Assembly (NCBI RefSeq): GCF_015209745.1
Contig: NZ_CP063657.1
Location: forward strand, 310,001 to 374,000
Reading direction: 5' to 3'
DNA from: Lysobacter avium
GTDB lineage: Bacteria > Pseudomonadota > Gammaproteobacteria > Xanthomonadales > Xanthomonadaceae
Length of the DNA stretch: 64,000 nt
Shown: in pieces, positions 33,953 to 43,047 of the stretch
How the letters are laid out: every line of letters starts with the position of its first letter
Numbering within the stretch: position 1 is the stretch's first letter
Position numbers and translations under genes: made by a program
Notes under the pieces: model-generated
Seen by the model: the letters and a program-made list of their open reading frames with translations, nothing else
Databases searched by the model: none
What the model was told of the DNA's origin: nothing

Positions 33953-34594
33953 ATGAACACCAAGATGCTGCTTCCCCTGGCCCTGACCACCGCCCTCGCC
34001 GCGACCCTGTCGATGTCAGCCTGCGCGCAGAAGACCGATGCCGATACCAGCGCTCCGACCGCGATGAGCGACAACACCGCAGCGCCCCAGCGCGCCGACA
34101 GCATGTCCGCAGACCGCATGCCCGCCGATACCATGGTTGACGCCGTAACCGCCGGTGACATCGTCGATACCGCCAGCCAGTCCCCCGACCACAGCACCCT
34201 GGTCGCCGCGGTCAAGGCCGCCGACCTGGTCGGGACGCTGCAAGGCGCCGGTCCGTTCACCGTGTTCGCACCCACCAACGCCGCGTTCGACAAGCTGCCC
34301 GAAGGCACCGTGGACACGCTGCTGAAGCCCGAGAACAAGGCCGACCTCGCCGGCATCCTCACCTACCACGTGGTGTCGGGTTCAGTGGATGCGGCCACCT
34401 TGACCGATCAGATCAAGGACGCAGGTGGCAAGGCGGAGCTGACGACGGTCAATGGCGCGACGCTGACCGCGGAAGTCGCCAACGGCGGCGTGAAGCTGAC
34501 GGATGCCAAGGGCAACAGCGCGATGGTGACCACCGCCGACCTGATGGCGAGCAACGGCGTGATCCACGTCATCGACGCCGTACTGCTGCCGTAA
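33953..34594 (+). CDS. Fasciclin-domain lipoprotein
   Basis: 213 residues. A lipoprotein leader ends TLSMSAC (Cys near 23), then an acidic/Thr-rich linker, then one fasciclin (FAS1) domain from about 65 to the end: SPDHSTLVAAVKAADLVGTL, GPFTVFAPTNAAFDKLPEGT, ILTYHVVSGSVD and NGVIHVIDAVLLP are its characteristic blocks. It would sit on the periplasmic face of a membrane. A candidate ECF promoter and a downstream terminator make it a monocistronic unit, probably under the ChrR-controlled sigma factor. Confidence 0.93.
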   Translation: MNTKMLLPLALTTALAATLSMSACAQKTDADTSAPTAMSDNTAAPQRADSMSADRMPADTMVDAVTAGDIVDTASQSPDHSTLVAAVKAADLVGTLQGAGPFTVFAPTNAAFDKLPEGTVDTLLKPENKADLAGILTYHVVSGSVDAATLTDQIKDAGGKAELTTVNGATLTAEVANGGVKLTDAKGNSAMVTTADLMASNGVIHVIDAVLLP

Positions 34595-34649
34595 ACCCTG
34601 CGACAACTGCCTTTGTCGCGACCGTTCCCGTCTTCGGTCGCGGCATCCA

Positions 34650-34674
34650 GGGGACGGTCCCGGCCGTCCCCTTT
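34650..34674 (+). terminator. Rho-independent terminator after the fasciclin gene
   Basis: GGGGACGG (34650-34657) pairs with CCGTCCCC (34664-34671) around a six-base loop, followed by TTT. The stem is strong and the T run short. It also faces the converging MFS gene. Confidence 0.65.
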
Positions 34675-34726
34675 CTGCGTCTGCAGTCGGCGGACCTGCA
34701 GTGCCGGACTCGCGTGACGCCGCGTT

Positions 34727-36334
34727 CTATAGGGCGGAAACCGCAAGCGCTCGCTGGATGTCCTCCAGTCGCCGCCCGCGGGTTTCCACGCCGTGGCGCG
34801 CCAGCATCAGGCCGGAAACCGCCATCGCCAGCGCGATCAGCAGCGCGGACAGCGCGATGTGCTCGAACAAGCCCAGCACTCCCAAACCGGCTCCGAGGAT
34901 GCCGCCAAACTTGGAGCTGGCCGCGATCATGCCCGCGCCGGTGCCGCGCACATGGGCCGGGTAGATCTCTGCGGCGTAGGGAATCAGCATCGCAATCACC
35001 CCGCCGCTGCTGACCAGCAATGCGGCCGTGGCCAGCGTGGTCGCGGCGACCGAGCGCAGTCCGCCCAGGTCGATCAACGCGAATGCGGCCAGGGCCAGCG
35101 CCGTCAGCGCGATGAACGCCACCAGCGCCTTGATCGTGCTCCAGCAGTGGTAGAGCCACACCACCACACCGATGCCGGGCAGGGCCAGCAGTGCTGACTG
35201 GGCGAGCAGCGCACTCGCGGCGCTCGCATCCACGCCGAGCCTGACCAGATTCACCGGCAGCCACAGTACGAAGCCGAACGTGACCAGACCCCAGCCGATT
35301 CCGCACATCGCCAGCCCGGCGCCGATCCGCGCGTGTGGGCCGCGCAGCAACCGCCCCGGGGCACTGGGAACGGTCCGCGCACCCAACGCCGTGGCAGTCG
35401 CTGCAACCGCGTCGCGCTCGACCGGGACCGCGCCGGAGAACCTGGCCAGCACGGCACGCGCCTGGTGCGGCAGGCCAGCGGCGGATAGAAACCGCGGCGA
35501 CTCGGGAATGAAGCGGTTGAGGAAAATGATCAGTGCGCCCGTGGGCAGGCCCAGCAGCCACAACGCGCGCCAACTGAACAACGGTTCCAGCCAGGTGGCC
35601 GCTGCCGCCGCGGCCAGGTAACCGGCCGACGTGCCGATGCCTCCCAAAGCGACCAGCAGCCAGCCGCGGTGCGCGGTGGGAATGATTTCCGCCATCAGGG
35701 TGAAGGTGATCGGCAACAGGCCGCCGGCGGAAGCGCCCATCAGGAAGCACATCGCCAGGTTCCAGCCAAACGCCGGCATCGCCCCGCAGATGGCCGTACC
35801 CATGAACATCAACGCCGACAACAGGATGGCCGCGCGGCGTCCGTAGACATCGGCCAGCCGTCCCCACAGCAGCGAGCCGACGGTGGTGCCCATCAACGCC
35901 ACCAGAGCGAGCCAGCCGGCCGATCGGGTGCTGATGCCGTACTCCGCGGTCAGCCCCGGGATCACGAAACCGGTGGTGGCGGGCTTCATCACATCGACGG
36001 TCAGCGCCACCACCAGCACCGCGACGACCTGCCAGTGCTCGCGATTGAGCGCGACCGAATCGGCGAGGTGGAACTGCAGGTGCTTGCCGCCGGCCAATAC
36101 GTGGCGCATCTGCCCCAGCCGTGGCATCAGGCCATGGAAGGCCAATCCCAGCCCCAGCGGGATCAGCGCCATCCCGGTCAGCATCCAGCCATCCATCGCC
36201 ATGCCGACCATCTGCCAGCCGGTGTGCCGGCCCATCAGGAACATCGGCAGGTGCGAGAGCACGCCGCCCACCAACAGCGCGCAGCCTGCCCAGAAGGCAG
36301 GCGGATGGTGGAACGACAGCTCGCCGGATTTCAC
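34727..36334 (-). CDS. MFS transporter with an N-terminal membrane extension
   Basis: 535 residues from a GTG codon. The transporter core begins near residue 100 (VVALTVDVMKPATTGFVIPG) and shows GSLLWGRLADVYGRRAAILL near 152-171, the classical loop 2-3 motif, and FIPESPRFLSAAGLPHQARA near 267 as in metabolite:H+ symporters. About 95 residues with two or three hydrophobic segments precede the core (FWAGCALLVGGVLSHLPMFL), which is unusual; a later start such as the methionines near 42-51 is possible. The substrate is unknown. Confidence 0.85.
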   Translation of the reverse strand: MKSGELSFHHPPAFWAGCALLVGGVLSHLPMFLMGRHTGWQMVGMAMDGWMLTGMALIPLGLGLAFHGLMPRLGQMRHVLAGGKHLQFHLADSVALNREHWQVVAVLVVALTVDVMKPATTGFVIPGLTAEYGISTRSAGWLALVALMGTTVGSLLWGRLADVYGRRAAILLSALMFMGTAICGAMPAFGWNLAMCFLMGASAGGLLPITFTLMAEIIPTAHRGWLLVALGGIGTSAGYLAAAAAATWLEPLFSWRALWLLGLPTGALIIFLNRFIPESPRFLSAAGLPHQARAVLARFSGAVPVERDAVAATATALGARTVPSAPGRLLRGPHARIGAGLAMCGIGWGLVTFGFVLWLPVNLVRLGVDASAASALLAQSALLALPGIGVVVWLYHCWSTIKALVAFIALTALALAAFALIDLGGLRSVAATTLATAALLVSSGGVIAMLIPYAAEIYPAHVRGTGAGMIAASSKFGGILGAGLGVLGLFEHIALSALLIALAMAVSGLMLARHGVETRGRRLEDIQRALAVSAL

Positions 36335-36365
36335 CGGATGCCGGCCGGCGCGAGCGACACGGAGC

Positions 36366-36632
36366 CTACTGGTCGTCCGTGCCAGCCACGGTGTCCAGGA
36401 AGTAGGGCTCGACCGTGCCGCTGAACTTCATGGTCATTGCGTTGCCGCGGCGGTCCAGTGACTTGCCCACCGGCAGGCGCACCCAACCTTCGCTGACGCA
36501 GTACTCCTCCACGTTGGTCTTCTCCTCGCCGTTGAAGCGGATGCCGATGCCGCGCTCGAACATCGATTCGTCGTAGTGCGGGCTGCGCGGATTGGTGGCG
36601 AGGCGGTCGGGCGGGGTGTTGGGGTCGGTCAT
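36366..36632 (-). CDS. DUF3297 family protein
   Basis: 88 residues, cytoplasmic. The sequence follows the DUF3297 pattern closely: TPPDRLATNPRSPHYDESM near 6-24, ERGIGIRFNGEEKTNVEEYC near 26-45 and RLPVGKSLDRRGNAMTMKFS. Family members have about this length and no established function. It lies 31 bases after the start of the MFS gene on the same strand and may be transcribed with it. No clear ribosome site is seen before the ATG. Confidence 0.93.
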   Translation of the reverse strand: MTDPNTPPDRLATNPRSPHYDESMFERGIGIRFNGEEKTNVEEYCVSEGWVRLPVGKSLDRRGNAMTMKFSGTVEPYFLDTVAGTDDQ

Positions 36633-36978
36633 GACAAGCGCTCTTTGCGTCTGGAGATGGAGGGCGCGCGAGGGCGCCGCTGGACAGGATAATGGTCGCG
36701 ACGCCTGTGCGGCACCATTTGGCTTGCGCCGGGCTGACGCCGCTCCGGTAAGCGGCTGCGGTCCTGAACGCCCGCCCGGTCCAAGGTACGAACTTGTTGC
36801 AATCCCGGCGTGCTGGCAGTACGGTGCGCTTTGCTGTTTGCCAGGGTCACCGTGAATCGTGGCCCGATGCTGTAGATCCCTGATCCGCTACATCGTTGCA
36901 CCTCGCTTACTCCTTGCAACCAGCATCTCGCCGCATTCATTGCGGTACTTCAAAAACACTGTTCCAAGGAGCAAGAAA
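36633..36978. other. Intergenic region including the cold-shock gene leader
   Basis: 346 bases without a supportable gene between divergent DUF3297 and cold-shock genes. Cold-shock genes of this type usually have a long untranslated leader that folds differently at low temperature; the AT-richer stretch from about 36890 to 36978, unlike the rest of the window, fits such a leader. A weak -35/-10 pair (TTGCAA near 36797, TACGGT near 36820, spacer 17) could be the promoter. Confidence 0.45.
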
Positions 36979-37188
36979 ATGTCAGACCGCGAAACCGGTA
37001 CCGTCAAGTGGTTCAACGATGCAAAGGGCTTCGGCTTCATCTCCCGTGAGAATGGCGAGGACGTGTTCGTTCACTTCCGCGCTATCCAGGGCCAGGGCTT
37101 CAAGTCCCTGCAGGAAGGCCAGAAGGTCAGCTTCACCGTCACCCAGGGCCAGAAGGGCCTGCAGGCTGACGCGGTAGAAGCCGTCTAA
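36979..37188 (+). CDS. cspA: CspA-family cold-shock protein
   Basis: 69 residues, single OB-fold that binds single-stranded RNA and DNA and acts as an RNA chaperone. RNP1 (KGFGFI at about 16-21) and RNP2 (VFVHF at about 29-33) are intact, within [26 protein letters not shown] lies ten bases before the ATG (36967-36972). The upstream frame is open but is leader, not protein. Followed by a strong terminator. Confidence 0.97.
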   Translation: MSDRETGTVKWFNDAKGFGFISRENGEDVFVHFRAIQGQGFKSLQEGQKVSFTVTQGQKGLQADAVEAV

Positions 37189-37235
37189 GCACCGATCAAC
37201 TGCAGTCGCCTCGGCGATCGCATGCGATAAAAGGG

Positions 37236-37263
37236 AAACCCGGCTTCGGCCGGGTTTCTTTTT
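37236..37263 (+). terminator. Rho-independent terminator of the cold-shock gene
   Basis: AAACCCGGC (37236-37244) pairs with GCCGGGTTT (37249-37257) around a TTCG tetraloop, followed by CTTTTT. This is a textbook intrinsic terminator. Confidence 0.93.
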
Positions 37264-37285
37264 GCCCGGCGTTTGGGCGCCTGGC

Positions 37286-37612
37286 TCAGTGGCCCGGGGC
37301 TGGTGCGGGCTGCTCCTCGGGGTCCAGTCGCCGTATCAGTACGATCCGGTCCAGCCAGACGTCGGTGTTGGCCACGCTTTCGGGCTGGTACATCGCCGGC
37401 TGGGAAAGACGGACCCTGGCGTTGGTGCCTTCCTTGCCATCGGGGCCAAAGAACAGTTGCGCGGAAGGCCGCACCACGACAATCCCCTCGATCTCTTCTC
37501 CGTCCTCCATCAACAGGCTGACGTGGGCGCCGCCGGGCAACTGCTCGATGCGCTCCTGGATCCGTTCAATGGCTGCGGGATCGGTGTGGACGGTCTGTGC
37601 TTTGCGGGACAT
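37286..37612 (-). CDS. DUF3247 family protein
   Basis: 108 residues from ATG 37612 (MSRKAQTVHTDPAAIERIQE), chosen because GGAG lies six bases upstream; the ATG at 37624 lacks one. Contains GGAHVSLLMEDGEEIEGIVV near 27-46 and a C-terminal DVWLDRIVLIRRLDPEE, as in DUF3247, a family found mainly in Xanthomonadaceae. The short beta-strand-rich body resembles a small Sm/SH3-like fold, but that is only an impression. It faces the cold-shock terminator. Confidence 0.88.
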   Translation of the reverse strand: MSRKAQTVHTDPAAIERIQERIEQLPGGAHVSLLMEDGEEIEGIVVVRPSAQLFFGPDGKEGTNARVRLSQPAMYQPESVANTDVWLDRIVLIRRLDPEEQPAPAPGH

Positions 37613-37745
37613 GGCGGACTCCATCGGGATCTGCGCTCGACGCTAACCGGGGGGGCGGCAATGGGCGGTGAAACCACTCCACGCCTGCATCACCGCGGCG
37701 TGCCAATACTGGCGCTACCCATCCTCAGCCAGGCAGGAGTCGCCC

Positions 37746-38813
37746 ATGGCCCGCCCGATCTGGACCGGCACGTTGTCCTTCGGTCTGTTGAACATCCCCG
37801 TGTCGCTGATGGCCGGTGAGCGCCGCACCGACATCTCCCTTCGCATGCTCGATTCGCGCGACCAGACCCCGATCCGCTACGAGCGCGTCAATTCCTCCAC
37901 CGGCGAGGAAGTCGCCTGGAAGGACATCGTCAAGGCGTTCGAATACGACAAGGGCAGTTACGTCGTGCTCGAGCCCGAGGATATCCGCTCGGCGGCGCCG
38001 GAGAGCCACGACGCGATCGAGGTGGAGTCCTTCATCGAGGCCAGCCAGATCGATCCGCGCTATTTCGAGAAGCCCTACGTGCTCGTGCCGGCCAAGAAAG
38101 CCGAGAAGGGCTACGTGCTCCTGCGCGAGGCGCTCAACGCGACCGGACGCATTGGGGTTGCGCGCGTGGTCATCCGCACCCGTGAGAGCCTTTGCGCGGT
38201 GATTCCGCACGGCGATGCGCTGCTGCTTCTGATGATGCGCTTCCCGCAGGAGCTGGTGGACATCGACGAATACCGGATCCCCGAAGGCAAGCCGGAGGAC
38301 TATCGCATCTCCGCCAGGGAGCAGAAGGTCTCCGAGCAGCTGATCGACGCGATGTCGGGTGACTGGGATCCGGAGGAATACCACGACGAGTTCCGGCAAC
38401 GCCTGCACGACGTGATCGCCAAGCGGGTGAAGGACCACAAGGTGGTCGAGCGTCCGGAGGAAGAGCCGGCGGTCGGCGAGGATGCCGCGACCAACGTGGT
38501 CGACTTCATGTCACTGCTGCAGAAGAGCATCGAGCGCAAGCAGCGAACCCCGGCGGCAGAGAAAACCGCGACATCAAAGAGCGCCAGGAAAACAGCGGCG
38601 GCGAAGAAGAAGTCGGCGACTAAGGCGCCTGCCGGGAAAGCGAAAAAGGCCGAGGCCCGCACCGGCCCGAAGAAGAAGGCAGCCAGCGCCAAGTCGACGA
38701 AAGCGAAGAAGACCGCGTCCGGCAAGTCGAAAGGCGCGGACGGAAAATCCAGCGGCGCCGAGGCGTCAACGAGCGCCGCCAAGAGCGCCACCAAACGCCG
38801 CAAGGTGGCCTGA
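37746..38813 (+). CDS. ku: Ku protein, non-homologous end joining
   Basis: Binds DNA double-strand ends as a ring and recruits LigD. 355 residues: the Ku core at about 1-255 starts MARPIWTGTLSFGLLNIPVS and includes EPEDIRSAAPESHDAIEVES near 78 and LLLMMRFPQELVDIDEYRIP near 158. From about residue 265 the tail is very rich in Lys, Ala and Ser (RKTAAAKKKSATKAPAGKAK), as in extended bacterial Ku proteins where it binds DNA non-specifically. GGAG lies six bases before the ATG. LigD follows after eight bases. Confidence 0.96.
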   Translation: MARPIWTGTLSFGLLNIPVSLMAGERRTDISLRMLDSRDQTPIRYERVNSSTGEEVAWKDIVKAFEYDKGSYVVLEPEDIRSAAPESHDAIEVESFIEASQIDPRYFEKPYVLVPAKKAEKGYVLLREALNATGRIGVARVVIRTRESLCAVIPHGDALLLLMMRFPQELVDIDEYRIPEGKPEDYRISAREQKVSEQLIDAMSGDWDPEEYHDEFRQRLHDVIAKRVKDHKVVERPEEEPAVGEDAATNVVDFMSLLQKSIERKQRTPAAEKTATSKSARKTAAAKKKSATKAPAGKAKKAEARTGPKKKAASAKSTKAKKTASGKSKGADGKSSGAEASTSAAKSATKRRKVA

Positions 38814-38821
38814 GGTCGTCC

Positions 38822-41344
38822 GTGGGTCTGCAGGAATATGCCCGCAAACGCAGGTTCGGCGACACCCCCGAGCCCGATGACGGGGCCGTGGGGAAGACGG
38901 GGCAGCGCCCCATCTTCGTGGTCCAGCTGCACCATGCCCGCGCGCGCCATTACGACTTCCGCCTGGAAGCCGATGGCGTGCTGAAAAGCTGGGCGGTGCC
39001 AAAAGGGCCTTCGCTGCGGGTGGGTGAGAAACGTCTGGCGGTGGAGGTCGAGGACCATCCGCTGGACTACGCCGACTTTGCCGGCGACATTCCGGCCGGG
39101 AATTACGGCGCCGGACACGTGCAGATCTTCGACCACGGGGTCTGGGCGTGCGACGGCGACCCGCTGGAAGGGCTGGCCAAAGGCAAGCTGGATTTCGTGC
39201 TCGAGGGCGAGAAGCTCCGCGGTGGCTGGAAGCTGATCCGCACCGCCAAACGGGCCAGCAAGCCGCAGTGGCTGCTGCTGAAGCGCGATGACGCGTATGC
39301 CGCCGACCTCGAGGCCGATGACCTGCTCGCGGACGGGGCCGGTGCACCGGTTCGCGCGGGCAAAAAGTCGGGCAGGCAAGCCAGCCCCCCGCGACCCGCG
39401 CAGCCCGGATCAGCCGCCAAGGCGTCCAGGCCGCGCAAAACGAAAGGCCGGGTGGACTGGAAGGCGCGCGCCCGGTCGCTTGAGGGGGCCAAGCCCCTGA
39501 AGGGCGGCACGGAAATCGCGCCGCAGCTGGCCACGCTTCAGGCCGCACCGCCGGGCGGTGACGACTGGCTGCACGAGCTCAAATGGGACGGCTATCGTCT
39601 GCTGGCGACGATCGATGACGGCCGCGTCCGGCTGCGCTCGCGCAACGGCCTGGACTGGACCGGCGAGCATCCCGTCATCGTGGATGCGCTGGAGCGTCTG
39701 GGCCTCGATTCGGCCAGCCTGGATGGCGAACTGATCGCCCTGGATGCCAAGGGCAATGACAGCTTCAGTACCCTGCAGCACACGCTCAAGGGAACGGCCC
39801 GGGGCGACCTGCGCTACGTGGTGTTCGATCTGCCCACCCTGGCCGGCATCGACCTCACCGCCACCCGGCTGGATGAGCGCAAGGGCTTGCTGGCCGAACT
39901 GCTGGACACGGCTGGAACGCCCGGGGCGCTGCTCTACAGCGAGCATGTCACCGGCCACGGCGCCGAGGTCTTCGCAGCAAGCCGCACCCAAGGGATGGAA
40001 GGCATCATCAGCAAGGCCGCGGATGCCCGCTACACACCCGGGCGCTCGCACAGCTGGCTGAAGATCAAGCACGCCCAGGGCGACGAGTTCGTGGTGGTGG
40101 GCTTCATGCCGCCCCAGCGCTCCCGGATCGGATTTGCGTCCTTGCTCCTGGCCACCCGCCGAGAGGGCGAGCTCGTCTACGTGGGGCGCGTCGGTACCGG
40201 CTTCGACGACGCTACCTTGCGTGGGCTGGCAGCGCGGCTGAAGCCGATGGTGCGCAAGCAGCCGACCGTGCCGCTGCCGGCCCACGTCGCCTTCCCGGTG
40301 GGGAACGCGGTGTGGGTGAAGCCGGAAATCGTGGTGGAGGTCGCGTTCCGCGGTTGGGGCAAGGAAGGGCTGCTGCGCCAGGCCAGCTATCAGCGGCTGC
40401 GCGAGGACAAGAGCGCGGACGAGGTCGGTTCCGCGGCCCCTGCAAGCGCCCGTTCCCAGAACAAAAAGGAGGACCCCAAAATGGCCGCGATCAGCAGCCC
40501 CGACCGGGTGGTGTACCCCGATGCGGGCATCACCAAACAGGAAGTCGCCGATTACTACACCGCCATCGCCGACTGGCTGTTGCCCGAGGTGGCCGGTCGA
40601 CCGCTCTCTTTGCTGCGGTGTCCGGACGGGATCGCCGGGGAGTGCTTCTTCCAGAAGCACCACGCGGAGGCATTCGGCGACAGCGTGCATGCGATATCGG
40701 TCCGCGCCAAGGACGGTGGCAAGTCCAATTACATGGTGGTCCGCGATGTCGAGGGACTGCGGGGCCTGGTGCAGATGGGCACACTGGAATTGCACCCATG
40801 GGGGGCGCGCGGCGACGACCTGGAGCATCCCGACCGGCTGGTGTTCGACCTTGATCCCGGTGATGGCGTGGCGTGGAAAGCCGTCGTCGCCGCCGCGCGC
40901 GACGTGCGCGACCGGCTCGAGGAACTGGGCATGCAGTCCTTCGTTCGCCTGACGGGGGGCAAGGGGATCCATGTGGTGGTTCCCATCGCGCCCGGCCCGA
41001 GCTGGACGCAGGCCAAGACGTTCTGCGAGGGATTCGCCGATGCGATGGCCAGCAGCGCGCCGGAGCGTTATGTCGCCACCGCGTCCAAGGCCTTGCGCGA
41101 TGGCGTGGTCTTCATCGACTGGCTACGCAACAGCCGCGGCGCTACCAGCGTTGCCAGCTGGTCGCTGCGCGCGCGGCCGGGCGCGCCGGCGGCAGTGCCG
41201 CTGCGCTGGAGCGAGCTGGGCCGCACGGCGTCTGGTGCGGACTATCCACTCGCGCGGGCATTGAGGCGCGCGTCCAGTCTGGGCAGCGACCCGTGGGAAG
41301 GCTGGAGCGACGCGGTAGAACAGTCACTGGTGGACTGGTCCTGA
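38822..41344 (+). CDS. ligD: Multifunctional DNA ligase D (phosphoesterase-ligase-polymerase)
   Basis: Repairs double-strand breaks with Ku. 840 residues, GTG start. Phosphoesterase domain at about 35-160 (QLHHARARHYDFRLEADGVL near 39, GNYGAGHVQIFDHG near 94); ATP-dependent ligase at about 225-540 with the nucleophilic Lys in ELKWDGYRLLATIDDG near 254; polymerase/primase at about 558-840 starting PDRVVYPDAGITKQEVADYY, with DLDPGDGVAWKAVVAAARDV near 678. The order phosphoesterase-ligase-polymerase is that of Pseudomonas aeruginosa LigD. A low-complexity linker (SAAKASRPRKTKGR) joins the first two. Confidence 0.97.
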   Translation: MGLQEYARKRRFGDTPEPDDGAVGKTGQRPIFVVQLHHARARHYDFRLEADGVLKSWAVPKGPSLRVGEKRLAVEVEDHPLDYADFAGDIPAGNYGAGHVQIFDHGVWACDGDPLEGLAKGKLDFVLEGEKLRGGWKLIRTAKRASKPQWLLLKRDDAYAADLEADDLLADGAGAPVRAGKKSGRQASPPRPAQPGSAAKASRPRKTKGRVDWKARARSLEGAKPLKGGTEIAPQLATLQAAPPGGDDWLHELKWDGYRLLATIDDGRVRLRSRNGLDWTGEHPVIVDALERLGLDSASLDGELIALDAKGNDSFSTLQHTLKGTARGDLRYVVFDLPTLAGIDLTATRLDERKGLLAELLDTAGTPGALLYSEHVTGHGAEVFAASRTQGMEGIISKAADARYTPGRSHSWLKIKHAQGDEFVVVGFMPPQRSRIGFASLLLATRREGELVYVGRVGTGFDDATLRGLAARLKPMVRKQPTVPLPAHVAFPVGNAVWVKPEIVVEVAFRGWGKEGLLRQASYQRLREDKSADEVGSAAPASARSQNKKEDPKMAAISSPDRVVYPDAGITKQEVADYYTAIADWLLPEVAGRPLSLLRCPDGIAGECFFQKHHAEAFGDSVHAISVRAKDGGKSNYMVVRDVEGLRGLVQMGTLELHPWGARGDDLEHPDRLVFDLDPGDGVAWKAVVAAARDVRDRLEELGMQSFVRLTGGKGIHVVVPIAPGPSWTQAKTFCEGFADAMASSAPERYVATASKALRDGVVFIDWLRNSRGATSVASWSLRARPGAPAAVPLRWSELGRTASGADYPLARALRRASSLGSDPWEGWSDAVEQSLVDWS

Positions 41345-41542
41345 TCGCTTCCGCGTTTTCCTGTGGCGACGCCCGTTTCACACAATCGCGCCGCTGCGTC
41401 GGAGACGATCACGGCATCCCGCTCGAGGCTTCCCGCATGACGTCATCCATCGCTCGCCAATCCCGTTCCGCGTTCGCGACATTCCGTCCTGGCGACCGGG
41501 TGCAGCAATGATTACCGGCGGTCCGACCGCGAGGGGGCGCGC

Positions 41543-42301
41543 ATGTTGAGGGGCGTGTTGCTGTTCCTCGCCGGCGCCCTGGTGGGTGCGAATATCGTTT
41601 ATTTCGTGATGAGTCGCCGCCCGCCTGCCCCGGCAGCGGCGCCGGTGCCCGCGCTGTCGGAGATTCGCCGCGAGCCAATACCGGTGGAACCCCTTGACGG
41701 CCCGGAGAGCGCCGACACCCCACTGAAGCCCGAGCTGGTCCGAGTCGACCCGAAGCGCGTCGCGCCCCAGGGGGTATCGCCCGATGCGGACATCGGCCAT
41801 GCCGGCACGGAAGTCCAGCCGACCGCCCCCCGCAGCGCCGCCGACATCGCGGCCGCCAGCCGGTTGAAGCTGATCGTTCCAGTGCGCGGCGTCACTCCGG
41901 ACCAACTCAGCAACACCTATGAAGATGCGCGCGGCAGCGGCCGTGTCCACGAAGCGATCGACATCATGGCCAAGCGCGGCACCCCGGTGCTGGCCGTTGC
42001 CGACGGGGAGGTGGAGAAGCTCTTCACCAGCGACCGCGGTGGGCTGACCCTCTACCAGTTCGAGCCCAGCGGTCGTTACGCCTACTACTACGCCCACCTT
42101 GACCGCTACGCCGACGACCTCGAGGAAGGCCAAGCACTGAAGCAGGGCGACGTGATCGGTTATGTGGGCAGCACCGGCAATGCCAGCGACGACGCGCCGC
42201 ACCTGCACTTCGGCATCTTCGAACTGGACGAGGAGCGGCTGTGGTGGAAGGGCACCGCGATCAATCCGTATCCGGTGTTGACCGGCCAACGGCCGCAGTA
42301 G
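41543..42301 (+). CDS. M23-family (LytM) metallopeptidase, membrane-anchored
   Basis: 252 residues. An N-terminal hydrophobic helix at about 4-23 (GVLLFLAGALVGANIVYFVM) anchors it to the inner membrane, followed by a proline-rich linker. The peptidase domain at about 115-245 has HEAIDIMAKRGTPVLAVADG near 138 (zinc His and Asp) and APHLHFGIFELDE near 218 (HxH). These residues suggest an active peptidoglycan endopeptidase. It has no ribosome site stronger than GGGGGC; the ATG is in TTCTCGC-type context. No partner genes lie beside it. Confidence 0.92.
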   Translation: MLRGVLLFLAGALVGANIVYFVMSRRPPAPAAAPVPALSEIRREPIPVEPLDGPESADTPLKPELVRVDPKRVAPQGVSPDADIGHAGTEVQPTAPRSAADIAAASRLKLIVPVRGVTPDQLSNTYEDARGSGRVHEAIDIMAKRGTPVLAVADGEVEKLFTSDRGGLTLYQFEPSGRYAYYYAHLDRYADDLEEGQALKQGDVIGYVGSTGNASDDAPHLHFGIFELDEERLWWKGTAINPYPVLTGQRPQ

Positions 42302-42357
42302 CGAAGGGCCGCTCGCGCGGCGTGTGCGGCGCCGAAATGCGGCATTGCCCACCCGGC

Positions 42358-43014
42358 TCAGGGGCGTTCGAAACTGGCAATCTCATCAATGCGCGCCTGT
42401 GCCTGGCGCAGGCTGTGACCGGTGGCGCTGTTGTCCATCCAGCGCGCAAGGCGCGCACGTTCCGGGCCCCGAGACCATCGGTGGAACCAGATCGTCCCGA
42501 TCAGGCCAACCACCCCTGCGGCGACGCTGAGGTATTCCCAGGGGTAGAACCACGCTGGGCGGGCCTGCCCTCCAAGTGCGGCGAGCAGGACCACCACCGG
42601 TACCCATAGCACCCACCACGACAGACCGACCACCGCGCCGCTCAGCACATGAAAGCGACGCAGGCGGGCCAGCTGTTTCTGGATATGCAGTACGGGCGCG
42701 GCGTAGTCGATCTGGCCGATCAGGCCCAGGGTGATGCCGCCGCTGATCATCACCGCCACGCCATAGGCATGCAGGACGATCCCGGCAACAAGCGTCCCGG
42801 ACTGCGGTGGGTAGCCGTTCCAGCCCGTCACGCCGAGCGCCAGACAGGCGAGTCCTAACAGCATTTGCGCGACCTGGCCCCACTGCAGGGGACGCAGGTG
42901 CCTGCGCGCCTTCTCCAGCGTTCGCTCCGTGAGCATGCGCGTGCCCAGCGCATTTTGCTGCTGCAGCCGGGCATCCAGTGAGTGCCATGCCTGCCTGAGG
43001 TCATCGAGTTCCAT
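42358..43014 (-). CDS. Four-helix membrane protein in operon with an ECF sigma factor
   Basis: 218 residues. A cytoplasmic N part of about 45 residues (MELDDLRQAWHSLDARLQQQ) is followed by four hydrophobic segments near 47-67, 78-100, 125-150 and 160-180 and a charged C tail. Its start lies 33 bases after the ECF sigma stop on the same strand. Position suggests a membrane anti-sigma factor, but no zinc-binding HxxxCxxC motif is present, so this would be an atypical one. Otherwise unrecognised. Confidence 0.75.
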   Translation of the reverse strand: MELDDLRQAWHSLDARLQQQNALGTRMLTERTLEKARRHLRPLQWGQVAQMLLGLACLALGVTGWNGYPPQSGTLVAGIVLHAYGVAVMISGGITLGLIGQIDYAAPVLHIQKQLARLRRFHVLSGAVVGLSWWVLWVPVVVLLAALGGQARPAWFYPWEYLSVAAGVVGLIGTIWFHRWSRGPERARLARWMDNSATGHSLRQAQARIDEIASFERP

Positions 43015-43047
43015 AAGGTGTCTCCGAGGGTGGGGCGCGTGCGCCGT

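Noticed and set aside
38540..38800. DNA tandem repeat in the 3' end of ku
   Set aside because: The Lys/Ala low complexity is at protein level; codons vary and no fixed repeat unit is seen in the DNA.
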